Source: Sulfurimonas sp. (GTDB taxonomy: Bacteria > Campylobacterota > Campylobacteria > Campylobacterales > Sulfurimonadaceae). Taken from it: 52,651 nt of DNA. The position numbers were made by a program, and so were the translations under genes. The notes beneath the pieces are model-generated. The model did no database searches. It saw only the letters and a program-made list of their open reading frames with translations, and had not been told where the DNA came from. The DNA lies in assembly GCF_026988655.1 (NCBI RefSeq), contig NZ_JALSKT010000037.1:1-52651 (forward strand). Direction: 5' to 3'. This document shows, one piece after another, positions 1 through 7,612 of this stretch (within the stretch, counting starts at the first letter, position 1; every line of letters begins with the position of its first letter).

Positions 1-38
1 TCGAAATCTGCATTATAACTTTTTCTCTTCTTACTCAT
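1..38 (-). CDS. IS3-family-like transposase OrfA, N-terminal fragment (runs off window)
   Basis: The minus strand starts an ORF at 38 that reads MSKKRKSYNADF and leaves the window at position 1. This opening (basic MSK-K-R/K run, then aromatic-x-x-[DE]-F) is typical of IS3/IS150-type OrfA proteins, whose helix-turn-helix region follows directly. The identification rests on only 12 residues and on the inverted-repeat-like end at about 121, so it is tentative. It would be the 5' end of an insertion sequence next to a broken integrase gene. Confidence 0.55.
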   Translation of the reverse strand, partial: MSKKRKSYNADF

Positions 39-121
39 TTCTTTATCCCTATATTTTCTATTTCAATTGTAACATTTTGAAATTAAATTTGAAAATTTAC
101 TGGTTCGATTTTTGGGGTTCA
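39..121 (-). mobile_element. Probable terminal region of the IS3-like element
   Basis: On the minus strand the segment begins TGAACCCCAAAAAT at 121, resembling IS3-family terminal inverted repeats (TG followed by a C-rich then A-rich tract), and runs 83 nt to the OrfA start at 38. The rest is AT-rich leader. The opposite end and any target duplication lie outside the window, so the boundary is inferred. Confidence 0.45.
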
Positions 122-174
122 TTATAGGATAAAAACAGTATGAAATCAGTACTTATTTATAATATTTTATAATT

Positions 175-501
175 TTAATGGGGTTCTATTGCATAATTCG
201 GGTTTAATAATTTTGCTTCTTGTTTTTCATCAAGTGGATCTATATTGTTTCTAATTTTTGTAATGTATTCGGTTCTCTTATTTCTTGCTGTTTTGAGTGT
301 TGTATTTGGAAATGTACCAAAAGATGTTTTTCGTCTCTTGTTTGGATAGGTAGGGCTTTTGTATATAAACTCCCATAATTTAGACCCGTTAGGTTTTATT
401 AATAATTGCAGTCCGTTACCGTCTGCCTTAGTATATGCTTTCTCTTGTGGCTTTAGTGCTTCTATTTGTTTGGTATTAAGTGGTGTTACAACTCGTGGCA
501 T
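175..501 (-). pseudogene. Truncated tyrosine-type (phage) integrase, arm-binding N-terminal domain only
   Basis: The 108 residues match the N-terminal DUF4102/arm-type DNA-binding domain of P4/CP4-like integrases: an opening like LNTKQIEALKPQEK, then ADGNGLQLLIKPNGSKLW and FGTFPNTTLKTAR. The core-binding and catalytic domains (R-H-x-x-R-Y residues) are missing; a full integrase is about 400 residues. The frame stops at 175, before the IS-like end near 121. It lies about 190 bp past the 3' end of ssrA, a classical integrase target, so it is probably a remnant of an element once integrated at ssrA. A short stand-alone DNA-binding protein cannot be excluded. Confidence 0.75.
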
Positions 502-522
502 AATTGACCTTTACAACAATTT

Positions 523-595
523 AAGTTACATCATTAAATGAAGTTACATTTTAAAAGTGTAATGTAACCTCTAATGTAAAAAAAGAAGTTACATT
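523..595. repeat. Cluster of (G)AAGTTACATT-type direct and inverted repeats
   Basis: Between the integrase start and ssrA, AAGTTACAT occurs at 523-531, GAAGTTACATT at 540-550 and 585-595, with inverted or partial copies TAATGTAAC near 560-567 and TAATGTAA near 572-578. This looks like a set of protein-binding sites directly upstream of the integrase remnant, either arm-type integrase sites or an operator. The rest of 502-694 shows no gene. Confidence 0.55.
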
Positions 596-694
596 TCTCT
601 TGTTTGTATTGTACCGTATTTTATAGTAATATTGTTAAAGTATCGTATTTAAGGGTGTTTAATGGGGGTTATTGGAGTGTATTTAATTGAATTT

Positions 695-1071
695 TGGTGG
701 AGCTGTGCGGAATCGAACCGCAGTCCGAAACCTAGCTACTCCCAACGTCTACATGCTTAGAAAAGTTGTTAAAATCTTATCTTGCTTCATACAACTTGCA
801 AAACTACACAAGACCAGCCTCTAAAATTCGTTTTAGATGGAGACACATCTAAAATATATCTAAATGAAGGGTTATACTTCGAGTCCTGCTTATTTAGAAT
901 CCACAGGTGAAGCAGCCCGCCTCTTACGAGGGGTTAAAACTTAAGCTACTGCTAAAGCTGGGCGATAATTTGTATTGTTTGCGTTTAAGCAATTGTGAGC
1001 CGTGTAACGGAAATGCTCAGTCCGACATGCAGTTGGAAGCTACTAGGTCCCGTCGAAACCAGGTCAGCCCC
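695..1071 (-). ncRNA. ssrA: Transfer-messenger RNA (tmRNA)
   Basis: The minus strand carries both ends of a one-piece tmRNA: 5' GGGGCUGACCUGGUUUCGAC at 1071 and a 3' T-arm plus CAGCUCCACCA ending at 695, with CCA encoded. The 5' GGGGCUG pairs with 3' CAGCUCC as a 7-bp acceptor stem with one G-U. The internal tag ORF (982 to 941) reads ANNTNYRPALAVA followed by UAA, with GCA as resume codon. tmRNA with SmpB rescues stalled ribosomes and tags the nascent chain for proteolysis. Its 3' end is a frequent integration site, consistent with the integrase remnant next to it. Confidence 0.97.
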
Positions 1072-1155
1072 ATATTTACTTTTTACAAAGCTATCAAATT
1101 ATATCAAAGTTAATGTTTTATATTTGTTAATTATTAAAAGGATTTGATATAAAGG

Positions 1156-1231
1156 TGGTGGCCAATCTCGGAATCGAACCAAGGACACACTGATTTTCAG
1201 TCAGTTGCTCTACCGACTGAGCTAATTGGCC
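1156..1231 (-). tRNA. tRNA-Phe (GAA), copy 1
   Basis: A 76-nt cloverleaf on the minus strand with encoded CCA. The acceptor stem is GGCCAAT/ATTGGCC, the D arm contains AGCTCAGTCGGTAGAGC, and the anticodon stem is ACTGA/TCAGT with loop CTGAAAA, giving anticodon GAA. The T arm contains GGTTCGATTCC. Confidence 0.96.
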
Positions 1232-1267
1232 ACGGTAAATATTGTAGTGTAAAAAGTCTTTAAAAGG

Positions 1268-1343
1268 TGGTGGCCTGTCTCGGAATCGAACCAAGGACAC
1301 AGTGATTTTCAGTCACTTGCTCTACCGACTGAGCTAACAGGCC
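1268..1343 (-). tRNA. tRNA-Phe (GAA), copy 2
   Basis: A second 76-nt tRNA-Phe 36 bp upstream of the first in transcription order, with the same D arm, anticodon GAA and T arm. The acceptor stem is GGCCTGT/ACAGGCC and the anticodon stem AGTGA/TCACT. The differences from copy 1 are three base pairs, each changed on both sides so that pairing is kept. Confidence 0.96.
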
Positions 1344-1406
1344 GTTCTTTTAAAGAGCGAAATTATAGCTAGTGTGTACTGAAAGTTAGCTTATGTCATC
1401 GAACGC

Positions 1407-2006
1407 TTAACGTAGGGGAATAGACCACTTTGCATAATATGCGACTAAACGCAGTGTCAAGGCTGCACCAAAAAGTAGGGCAATAGTAAAAAAAGAAGTG
1501 ATATGAAAAAGATAAAATATGTATAATATAATGGCAATAATGATAGAAACTGTGCCGTAAAACCCTGTTTTTAAAACAAATGGGACCTCATTTATGATGA
1601 CATCCCGAGCGATTCCTCCTCCAACAGCCGTGATAAAAGCCAAGGCTATAACCCCTGCTATGTTGAAGTTATGTTGTAGTGCTAAGAGTGCCCCTGAAAT
1701 ACTAAAAGAAACAAGACCAATAGAATCACTCATAATAAAAAGCATCTTATTCTCAAGCGAGTTTCTTTTATGAAATTTGAATATAATAAGTAAAAGCATA
1801 ACTACGATAACAATGAGTGCGGGATAGTTGTGTGTGAATGTAAAGGGAACTTTGTTGAGGATGATATCGCGAATGATACCTCCACCAAGTGCTGTTAAAA
1901 ATGTAGCGATTAAGACACCGAGCAGATCAAGATGATTTCTTACACCAACAAAAAATCCACTCATTGCAAAAGCAATGATACCAACATACTCTGCTAGTTC
2001 AAACAC
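1407..2006 (-). CDS. TRIC-type cation channel family membrane protein (YadS/YicG, UPF0126)
   Basis: The 199-residue protein is almost entirely hydrophobic, with about six to seven membrane segments. It contains the duplicated family signature: GGGIIRDIILNKVPF at about residues 42-56 and GGGIARDVIINEVPF at about 127-141. Prokaryotic TRIC homologues form trimeric monovalent-cation channels in the inner membrane; the ion handled here is unknown. The gene overlaps the 3' end of purN by 13 bp on the same strand, so the two are probably co-transcribed. Family assignment is firm, physiological role open. Confidence 0.88.
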   Translation of the reverse strand: MFELAEYVGIIAFAMSGFFVGVRNHLDLLGVLIATFLTALGGGIIRDIILNKVPFTFTHNYPALIVIVVMLLLIIFKFHKRNSLENKMLFIMSDSIGLVSFSISGALLALQHNFNIAGVIALAFITAVGGGIARDVIINEVPFVLKTGFYGTVSIIIAIILYIFYLFHITSFFTIALLFGAALTLRLVAYYAKWSIPLR

Positions 2007-2557
2007 AGCTGTAAGCCTTCTACTATAGCTATTTTTTCTAGTGCTTTTATCTTGGTTTCTAAGCTTTGTGGCGTTTCATCTTTTTGTAAAAGAAGAGATT
2101 TTTGTAAAATGATTTTACCTTCATCATAGTTCTCATTGACCTCATGGATTGTAACACCGCTTTTTTCTTCTTGATTACGCACTACGGCTTCGTGTACAAA
2201 TCTACCATACATGCCTGCTCCTCCATAATTTGGAAGTAGGGCTGGGTGTGAATTGATGACTTTAAAGTTTTGAGTTATTTTTGGAGAGAGTTTTTTCATA
2301 TATCCGCTGAGAAAAATGTATTCACAATTATTTGCTTGTAAAATTGAGTAAAGTCTTTCATCTGGATCTTCACTGTTTGCTGCGTTTACAAGAAAGTTTT
2401 TCAGACCATATTTCTCTGCTTTTTGTAGTGCTACTGCGTTTGTATTGTTGGAGATGACAACTGCAATGTTGCATTTTAAGGTAGCATTTTGTACTGCTTC
2501 ATAGATAGCATCAAGTCCACTACCACTGTGAGAAGCTAATATAGCGATATTTTTCAT
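1994..2557 (-). CDS. purN: Phosphoribosylglycinamide formyltransferase (GAR transformylase)
   Basis: Transfers a formyl group from 10-formyl-THF to GAR in purine synthesis. The 187-residue protein shows the usual N-terminal MKNIAILASHSGSG, the catalytic region INSHPALLPNYGGAG (Asn and His at about 103-105), and SGVTIHEVNENYDEGKII with the catalytic Asp. The reading frame is open to 2620, but the ATG at 2557 starts exactly at the family's N terminus, and the extra upstream residues overlap mraY without homology. It follows mraY by 5 bp and overlaps the channel gene downstream, suggesting one minus-strand operon. Confidence 0.95.
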   Translation of the reverse strand: MKNIAILASHSGSGLDAIYEAVQNATLKCNIAVVISNNTNAVALQKAEKYGLKNFLVNAANSEDPDERLYSILQANNCEYIFLSGYMKKLSPKITQNFKVINSHPALLPNYGGAGMYGRFVHEAVVRNQEEKSGVTIHEVNENYDEGKIILQKSLLLQKDETPQSLETKIKALEKIAIVEGLQLCLN

Positions 2558-2562
2558 AACTA

Positions 2563-3624
2563 TTATCTGATTTTGAGGGTGATAAGTGCTAGTATATTTG
2601 AAAGCACCGCAATAATCCAAAATCGAACAATTATTTTGTTTTCAGCCCAGTTTTTCATCTCAAAATGATGATGAATAGGTGCCATAAGAAAGACCCTTTT
2701 TTTACGAAGCTTGTAACTTCCTACTTGTAAAATAACTGAGAGTGTTTCTATGACAAAAATAGAACCTATAAGGAGTAATAAAATTTCACTTTTAGAGATG
2801 ATAGCAAGGTAACCTAGAAATGCTCCAAGCGTGAGGGAACCACTATCTCCCATGAAAACTTCTGCGGGATGGCAGTTAAACCATAAAAACCCTGTTAATG
2901 CACCGATGAGTGCACTCGCTATGATGACAACTTCACCAACTTGAAAATGTGGCATTAAAAGATAAGCACTAAATTTAATATGACCAGTAATATAGATAAT
3001 AATACTAAAAGAAGTGAGTGCAACGATGGAGGGGACTGTAGCTAGCCCATCAAGCCCATCAGTTAAGTTTACTGCGTTTGAAGTGGCAATAATTACAAAA
3101 ACCCAAAGAATAAGGGAGAAAATACCCATATCAAAAAGAGGGTTTTTAAGAAAAGGAACATAAAGATCGGTGTTGAAATCTGCAAAAAAGTATAAAAAAG
3201 ATGCGACAATAAGTGCAGAAAAAATTTGGAGCATAAGCTTGGTTCTTGCTTTGAGACCTGCTAGGTTTTCGTTTTTTCGTATTTTTGCATAATCATCTTG
3301 AAAGCCGATAAGAGAGAATAAAACAAGTGTTAATAAGCCAGCTTGAGCATATACATTTGTAAGCTTTATAGTGAGCAGTGATGCAAAAATTGTGGCACCA
3401 ATAAAAACTATTCCTCCCATAGTTGGAGTGGATGTTTTTTGTTGGTGTCGCTCGGGTGCCCACTCATTTATGGGCTGCACACTCGCAGTTCGTTGTGCCC
3501 ATCGAATGAACTTTGGAAGTAAAAAAAGTGTTACAAAAAGTGCTATAAAAAATGAGATACCTGCCCGGATAGTAATGTATCCCAAAATGTTGATGTCGAG
3601 TAAAGTATGTAGCCAATAAATCAA
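2563..3624 (-). CDS. mraY: Phospho-N-acetylmuramoyl-pentapeptide-transferase
   Basis: Forms lipid I from UDP-MurNAc-pentapeptide and undecaprenyl phosphate in the inner membrane. At 353 residues with about ten membrane helices it has the usual length. The Asp-rich motifs are present: QDDYAKIR, NAVNLTDGLDGLA, FMGDSGSLTLG, and the histidine motif APIHHHFE near the C terminus. In many bacteria mraY sits in the mur/fts cluster; here it heads a short operon with purN, the separated layout seen in other Campylobacterota. It is divergent from gpmI with overlapping promoter elements. Confidence 0.97.
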   Translation of the reverse strand: MIYWLHTLLDINILGYITIRAGISFFIALFVTLFLLPKFIRWAQRTASVQPINEWAPERHQQKTSTPTMGGIVFIGATIFASLLTIKLTNVYAQAGLLTLVLFSLIGFQDDYAKIRKNENLAGLKARTKLMLQIFSALIVASFLYFFADFNTDLYVPFLKNPLFDMGIFSLILWVFVIIATSNAVNLTDGLDGLATVPSIVALTSFSIIIYITGHIKFSAYLLMPHFQVGEVVIIASALIGALTGFLWFNCHPAEVFMGDSGSLTLGAFLGYLAIISKSEILLLLIGSIFVIETLSVILQVGSYKLRKKRVFLMAPIHHHFEMKNWAENKIIVRFWIIAVLSNILALITLKIR

Positions 3625-3668
3625 TATATATCCTCAAAAATTTGCTTTGTTTATGAATTAAAAGTAAC

Positions 3669-3681
3669 ATTATAGTACAAT
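3669..3681. promoter_or_regulatory. Interleaved -10 boxes of divergent mraY and gpmI promoters
   Basis: In the 103-bp gap a minus-strand TATAAT (3669-3674) for mraY lies beside a plus-strand TACAAT (3676-3681) for gpmI. No strong -35 is seen on either strand, as is usual in Campylobacterota. Starts of transcription would be near 3662 and 3688. Confidence 0.5.
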
Positions 3682-3727
3682 CATAAAAGAAATTATTAAC
3701 GGGCATATTTTGCCGTAAGGAAAAAAG

Positions 3728-5203
3728 TTGAGTAAAAAAGCAATTTTAGTCATTACAGATGGGATTGGATATAGTCCAAAACATGAATATAATGCATTTC
3801 ATAATGCAGAAAAACCAACGTATGATAAACTTTTTAAGGAAGTTCCAAACTCTTTGATAGATACTTTTGGCTTAAGTGTTGGACTACCTGAGGGACAAAT
3901 GGGTAACTCAGAAGTAGGGCACATGAGTATAGGAAGTGGTCGTGTTTTATATCAGGATTTAGTAAAGATATCTTTGGCCCTAAAAGATGGTTCACTAGAG
4001 AAAAATGAAGTTTTACAAGAGTTGTTTCAAAAGTCTGATAGATTGCATCTGATCGGACTTATGAGTGATGGTGGTGTACATTCTCACATAGACCATTTTA
4101 TGGGCATAGCAGATATTGCAGCTAAAAATGGTAAAAAAGTTTTTCTTCATTTAATAACGGACGGAAGAGATGTCTCGCCAACTTCAGCGCAAAAATATCT
4201 TGAAGAGGTACAAAAACATGTGAATGAAAATGTTGTTATTGCAACAATTGCAGGACGTTTTTATGTGATGGATAGAGATAACCGTTGGGAGCGAATAAAA
4301 CGTGCCTATGATGCCATAGTTAATGCAACACCCAAAACTGATATGAGTCCTGAAATGTATATAGGTCACTCTTATTCATTAGGAGAAACAGATGAATTTG
4401 TTGAGCCTACTGCGTTTAGTGGTTATGATGGGATAAAAGATGGCGACAGCATCTTAACTATCAACTTTAGAAGCGATAGAATGCGTGAATTGGTAACGGC
4501 TATTGCTAGCGAAGAGTTTAGCGAATTTGAAAGATCAGTTAGCACAGTTAATTTGGCAACGATTACAGAGTATGATAAAAGTTTTCACTATCCTGTGATG
4601 TTTAAAAAGGATGCTCCAAAAAATACGCTTGCAGAAGTTATCTCAAACGCAGGTTTAAGACAGCTACACACAGCAGAGACTGAAAAATATGCACATGTGA
4701 CATTTTTCTTAAATGGGGGAATTGATGAGCCATATGAGAATGAAACAAGAGTTTTAATACCTTCTCCCAATGTAAAAACCTATGATATGAAACCAGAAAT
4801 GAGTGCGGCAGAGGTAGGTGAGGCTGTTTTAAAAGCTATGGATGCTGATTATGATTTTATAGTTGTAAATTTTGCAAATGGTGATATGGTCGGTCATACG
4901 GGCGACATAGAAGCTGCCAAAAAAGCTGTCCAAGCAGTAGATGCACAACTTGGTAAAATTCGTGATAAAGCAAAAGAAAGAGAATACGCTTTTGTTTTGA
5001 CAAGTGACCATGGAAACTGTGAAGAGATGAGAGATGAAGATGGAAATATTCTTACAAACCATACCGTTGGAAAGGTTTGGTGTTTTGTAGAAGCTCCAGG
5101 CGTAGAGAAAGTAAAACCAGGTGGACTCAATAATGTAGCACCGACAGTTTTAAAGTTGATGGATTTAGAAATACCATCTGAGATGGATGAAAGTTTAGTT
5201 TAA
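3728..5203 (+). CDS. gpmI: 2,3-bisphosphoglycerate-independent phosphoglycerate mutase
   Basis: Interconverts 3- and 2-phosphoglycerate in glycolysis/gluconeogenesis with a two-metal alkaline-phosphatase-type mechanism. The 491-residue protein has metal ligand Asp in ITDGIGYSP, the phosphoserine in QMGNSEVGH (about residue 60), VHSHIDH, TDGRDV and MDRDNRW of the phosphotransferase insert, and the C-terminal ligands in NGDMVGHTGD and TSDHGNCEE. The start is TTG at 3728 with AAGGA upstream. It leads the plus-strand run into fabG, only 23 bp downstream. Confidence 0.96.
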   Translation: MSKKAILVITDGIGYSPKHEYNAFHNAEKPTYDKLFKEVPNSLIDTFGLSVGLPEGQMGNSEVGHMSIGSGRVLYQDLVKISLALKDGSLEKNEVLQELFQKSDRLHLIGLMSDGGVHSHIDHFMGIADIAAKNGKKVFLHLITDGRDVSPTSAQKYLEEVQKHVNENVVIATIAGRFYVMDRDNRWERIKRAYDAIVNATPKTDMSPEMYIGHSYSLGETDEFVEPTAFSGYDGIKDGDSILTINFRSDRMRELVTAIASEEFSEFERSVSTVNLATITEYDKSFHYPVMFKKDAPKNTLAEVISNAGLRQLHTAETEKYAHVTFFLNGGIDEPYENETRVLIPSPNVKTYDMKPEMSAAEVGEAVLKAMDADYDFIVVNFANGDMVGHTGDIEAAKKAVQAVDAQLGKIRDKAKEREYAFVLTSDHGNCEEMRDEDGNILTNHTVGKVWCFVEAPGVEKVKPGGLNNVAPTVLKLMDLEIPSEMDESLV

Positions 5204-5226
5204 AATAATCAAAGGAGTAGGTCAAT

Positions 5227-5973
5227 ATGAAATTTAGTGGTACAAATGTATTAGTAACAGGTGCGAGTCGTGGTATAGGTGCTGAAATAGCAAAAACATT
5301 AGCTGCGTTTGGCTTAAAGGTGTGGGTAAACTATAGAAGTGGAGCAGCCGAAGCGGATGCAGTAAAAGAAGCTATTGAAGCAGCAGGTGGTTGTGCAGCA
5401 GTCATTGGTTTTGATGTGACAGATGAAGCTGCATTTATAGATGCAATGAAAACAATAGTCGATAGTGATGGGGAACTTTCATACCTTGTAAATAATGCGG
5501 GAATTACAAAAGATAAGCTTGCATTACGTATGAAAACAGAAGATTTTATGGCAGTAATTAATGCAAATCTTACTTCTGCGTTTATTGGTTGTCGTGAATC
5601 TATGAAAGTTATGAGAAAGAAAAAGTTTGGTTCAGTAGTAAACATAGCTTCAATTGTTGGTGAAACAGGAAATGGTGGGCAAACAAATTATGCAGCATCA
5701 AAAGGTGGAGTCATTGCTATGACAAAAAGTTTTGCTATTGAAGCAGCAACAAGCGGAATTAGATACAATACTGTAACACCTGGATTTATAGCAACAGAAA
5801 TGACAGAAGTTCTAAGTGATGATGTTAAAAAAAGTTTCACAGATAATATACCGATGAATCGTTTTGGAAATGCAAGTGAAGTGGCAGAAGCAACGGCATT
5901 TTTGCTCTCTGATCATGCAAGTTATATCACTGGTGAAACATTAAAAGTTAATGGTGGCCTTAACATGGCATAA
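5227..5973 (+). CDS. fabG: 3-oxoacyl-[acyl-carrier-protein] reductase
   Basis: NADPH-dependent reduction of 3-oxoacyl-ACP in type II fatty acid elongation. It is a classical short-chain dehydrogenase of 248 residues with TGASRGIG (about 12-19), NNAG, the active Ser in NIASIVGETGN and YxxxK in NYAASKGG. An AAGGAG ribosome site precedes ATG. Its place beside acpP, fabF and accA fixes the role as FabG rather than a generic SDR. Confidence 0.95.
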   Translation: MKFSGTNVLVTGASRGIGAEIAKTLAAFGLKVWVNYRSGAAEADAVKEAIEAAGGCAAVIGFDVTDEAAFIDAMKTIVDSDGELSYLVNNAGITKDKLALRMKTEDFMAVINANLTSAFIGCRESMKVMRKKKFGSVVNIASIVGETGNGGQTNYAASKGGVIAMTKSFAIEAATSGIRYNTVTPGFIATEMTEVLSDDVKKSFTDNIPMNRFGNASEVAEATAFLLSDHASYITGETLKVNGGLNMA

Positions 5974-5995
5974 ATCTTATCTAAGATAGTTGTGT

Positions 5996-6001
5996 TATAA
6001 T
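5996..6001 (+). promoter_or_regulatory. -10 element of a promoter for acpP
   Basis: TATAAT lies 34 bp before the acpP start in the 61-bp gap after fabG, preceded by a T-rich stretch without a clear -35. A private promoter would fit the high demand for ACP. Confidence 0.5.
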
Positions 6002-6034
6002 TACGGGATTTTAAACTAAAAAACAGGAGCTATA

Positions 6035-6262
6035 ATGGCACTTTTAGACGATATTAAAGAAGTAGTAGTTGAACAATTAAGTGTAAACCCAGATGAGGTT
6101 AAAGAAGACGCAAAATTTGTAGAAGATTTAGGTGCAGACAGCCTTGACGTAGTTGAATTAGTAATGGCTCTTGAGGAAAAATTTGATATTGAAATCCCTG
6201 ATGATGAAGCAGAGAAAATTCAAACTGTAAAAGATGTTGTTAATTACATAGAAAACAAATAG
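6035..6262 (+). CDS. acpP: Acyl carrier protein
   Basis: A 75-residue acidic four-helix protein carrying growing acyl chains on a 4'-phosphopantetheine arm. The attachment site is the Ser in [16 protein letters not shown] (about residue 36). AGGAGC precedes the ATG. It sits between fabG and fabF, is preceded by its own -10 element and followed by a strong hairpin, so its mRNA is probably handled as a separate, abundant unit. Confidence 0.97.
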   Translation: MALLDDIKEVVVEQLSVNPDEVKEDAKFVEDLGADSLDVVELVMALEEKFDIEIPDDEAEKIQTVKDVVNYIENK

Positions 6263-6269
6263 TTAACTT

Positions 6270-6300
6270 TTATCAAGAGGAGCTGTTACTCCCTTGATAA
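6270..6300 (+). terminator. Hairpin between acpP and fabF
   Basis: TTATCAAGAGGAG (6270-6282) pairs with CTCCCTTGATAA (6289-6300) over about 12 bp with one bulged base and a CTGTTA loop. The following sequence GCAAATATTTTTAG is only moderately U-rich, so it may be a partial terminator or an mRNA-stabilising end for acpP rather than a full stop. Confidence 0.6.
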
Positions 6301-6378
6301 GCAAATATTTTTAGAAGTTAATTTTTAGAAGACTTAGTTTTTAAAAGTATTTTTATATTTTATATTGGAGATGATTGT

Positions 6379-7596
6379 ATGAGAAGAGTAGTTGTAACTG
6401 GTTTAGGTATGATAAATTCAGTGGGTAATGATAAAGAAAGTTCTTTTAAAGCAATATGTGAAGGTGAATGTGGAATTGATACGATTACTCTTTTTGATCC
6501 AGAGAAGTTCAGTGTAAAAATAGCAGGTGAAGTTCAAAATTTTGACCCATCAACTGTTATGCCTCCAAAAGAAGTTAAAAAAGCAGATAGATTTATCCAT
6601 CTTGGCTTAAAAGCAGCTCAGGAAGCTATGGCTGATGCAAACTTACCAGAAGACATCGATATGGAAAGATTTGGTATTAGTGCTGGTTCGGGGATTGGTG
6701 GATTGCCATCTATAGAAAAGAATTCAGTTATATTAGATAGCAGAGGCCCAAGAAGAATATCTCCATTTTTTATCCCAGGTGCTTTAGTCAATATGCTTGG
6801 GGGATTTGTTTCAATTGAGCATGGAACAAAAGGACCTAATCTCTCAAGCGTAACAGCTTGTGCAGCTGGTACACACGCAGTAAGTGAAGCGTGTAAAACT
6901 ATAATGTGTAATGGTGCTGATCGAATGTTGGTTGTTGGTGCTGAATCAGCTATTACTGGTGTTGGTGTTGGCGGATTTGCTGCAATGAAAGCACTCTCAA
7001 CAAACAATGATGATCCTAAACATGCATCACGTCCGTTTGATGCAAATCGTGATGGATTTGTTATGGGAGAAGGTGCTGGCGCATTAGTTCTTGAAGAGTA
7101 TGATGCAGCAGTAGCACGTGGTGCTAAAATCTATGGTGAGATTGTTGGTTTTGGAGAAAGTGGTGATGCAAATCATATTACTACACCTTCTCTTGATGGT
7201 CCTGCTCGTGCAATGAAAGCTGCATATAAAATGGCAGGCGAACCTAAACTTGATTATGTAAATGCTCATGGAACTTCTACTCCGGTAAATGACAAAAATG
7301 AAACAGCAGCATTAAAAGAGCTTGTAGGTGGTAAAGAAAACTGTCCTCCGATGAGTTCGATTAAAGGTCAAATTGGACACTGCTTAGGAGCTGCTGGTAG
7401 TATTGAAGCAGTTACATGTTTAATGGCGATGAGAGATGGAATAATACCACCAACAATCAACTTTGAAACAGCTGACGAAAACTGTGACCTTGATTATGTT
7501 ACTGAGGGCGCAAGAAAAGCAGAATTGAATGTAGTTATGAGTAATTCATTTGGTTTTGGTGGAACAAATGGCGTTCTGATTTTCAAAAAAATCTAA
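6379..7596 (+). CDS. fabF: 3-oxoacyl-[acyl-carrier-protein] synthase II
   Basis: Condenses malonyl-ACP with acyl-ACP in fatty acid elongation. The 405-residue thiolase-fold protein has catalytic Cys in SSVTACAAGTHA (about 162), His in NAHGTSTPVND (about 297) and His in KGQIGHCLGAAGSIE (about 334), plus GFGGTNG near the end. FabF is preferred over FabB because of length and its acpP neighbour. It is followed 17 bp later by accA. Confidence 0.96.
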   Translation: MRRVVVTGLGMINSVGNDKESSFKAICEGECGIDTITLFDPEKFSVKIAGEVQNFDPSTVMPPKEVKKADRFIHLGLKAAQEAMADANLPEDIDMERFGISAGSGIGGLPSIEKNSVILDSRGPRRISPFFIPGALVNMLGGFVSIEHGTKGPNLSSVTACAAGTHAVSEACKTIMCNGADRMLVVGAESAITGVGVGGFAAMKALSTNNDDPKHASRPFDANRDGFVMGEGAGALVLEEYDAAVARGAKIYGEIVGFGESGDANHITTPSLDGPARAMKAAYKMAGEPKLDYVNAHGTSTPVNDKNETAALKELVGGKENCPPMSSIKGQIGHCLGAAGSIEAVTCLMAMRDGIIPPTINFETADENCDLDYVTEGARKAELNVVMSNSFGFGGTNGVLIFKKI

Positions 7597-7612
7597 CCTT
7601 TAAGGATTTAAT

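Noticed and set aside
102-110. GGTTCGATT resembling the tmRNA T arm, as a possible att copy
   Set aside because: It is inverted relative to what a direct-repeat att site needs, is only 9 bp, and lies in the IS-like terminal region.
907-1113. 68-codon plus-strand ORF across ssrA
   Set aside because: It is antisense to a well-defined tmRNA and has no protein-like features.
6618-7007. 129-codon minus-strand ORF inside fabF
   Set aside because: Shadow of the fabF codon pattern, low-complexity product.
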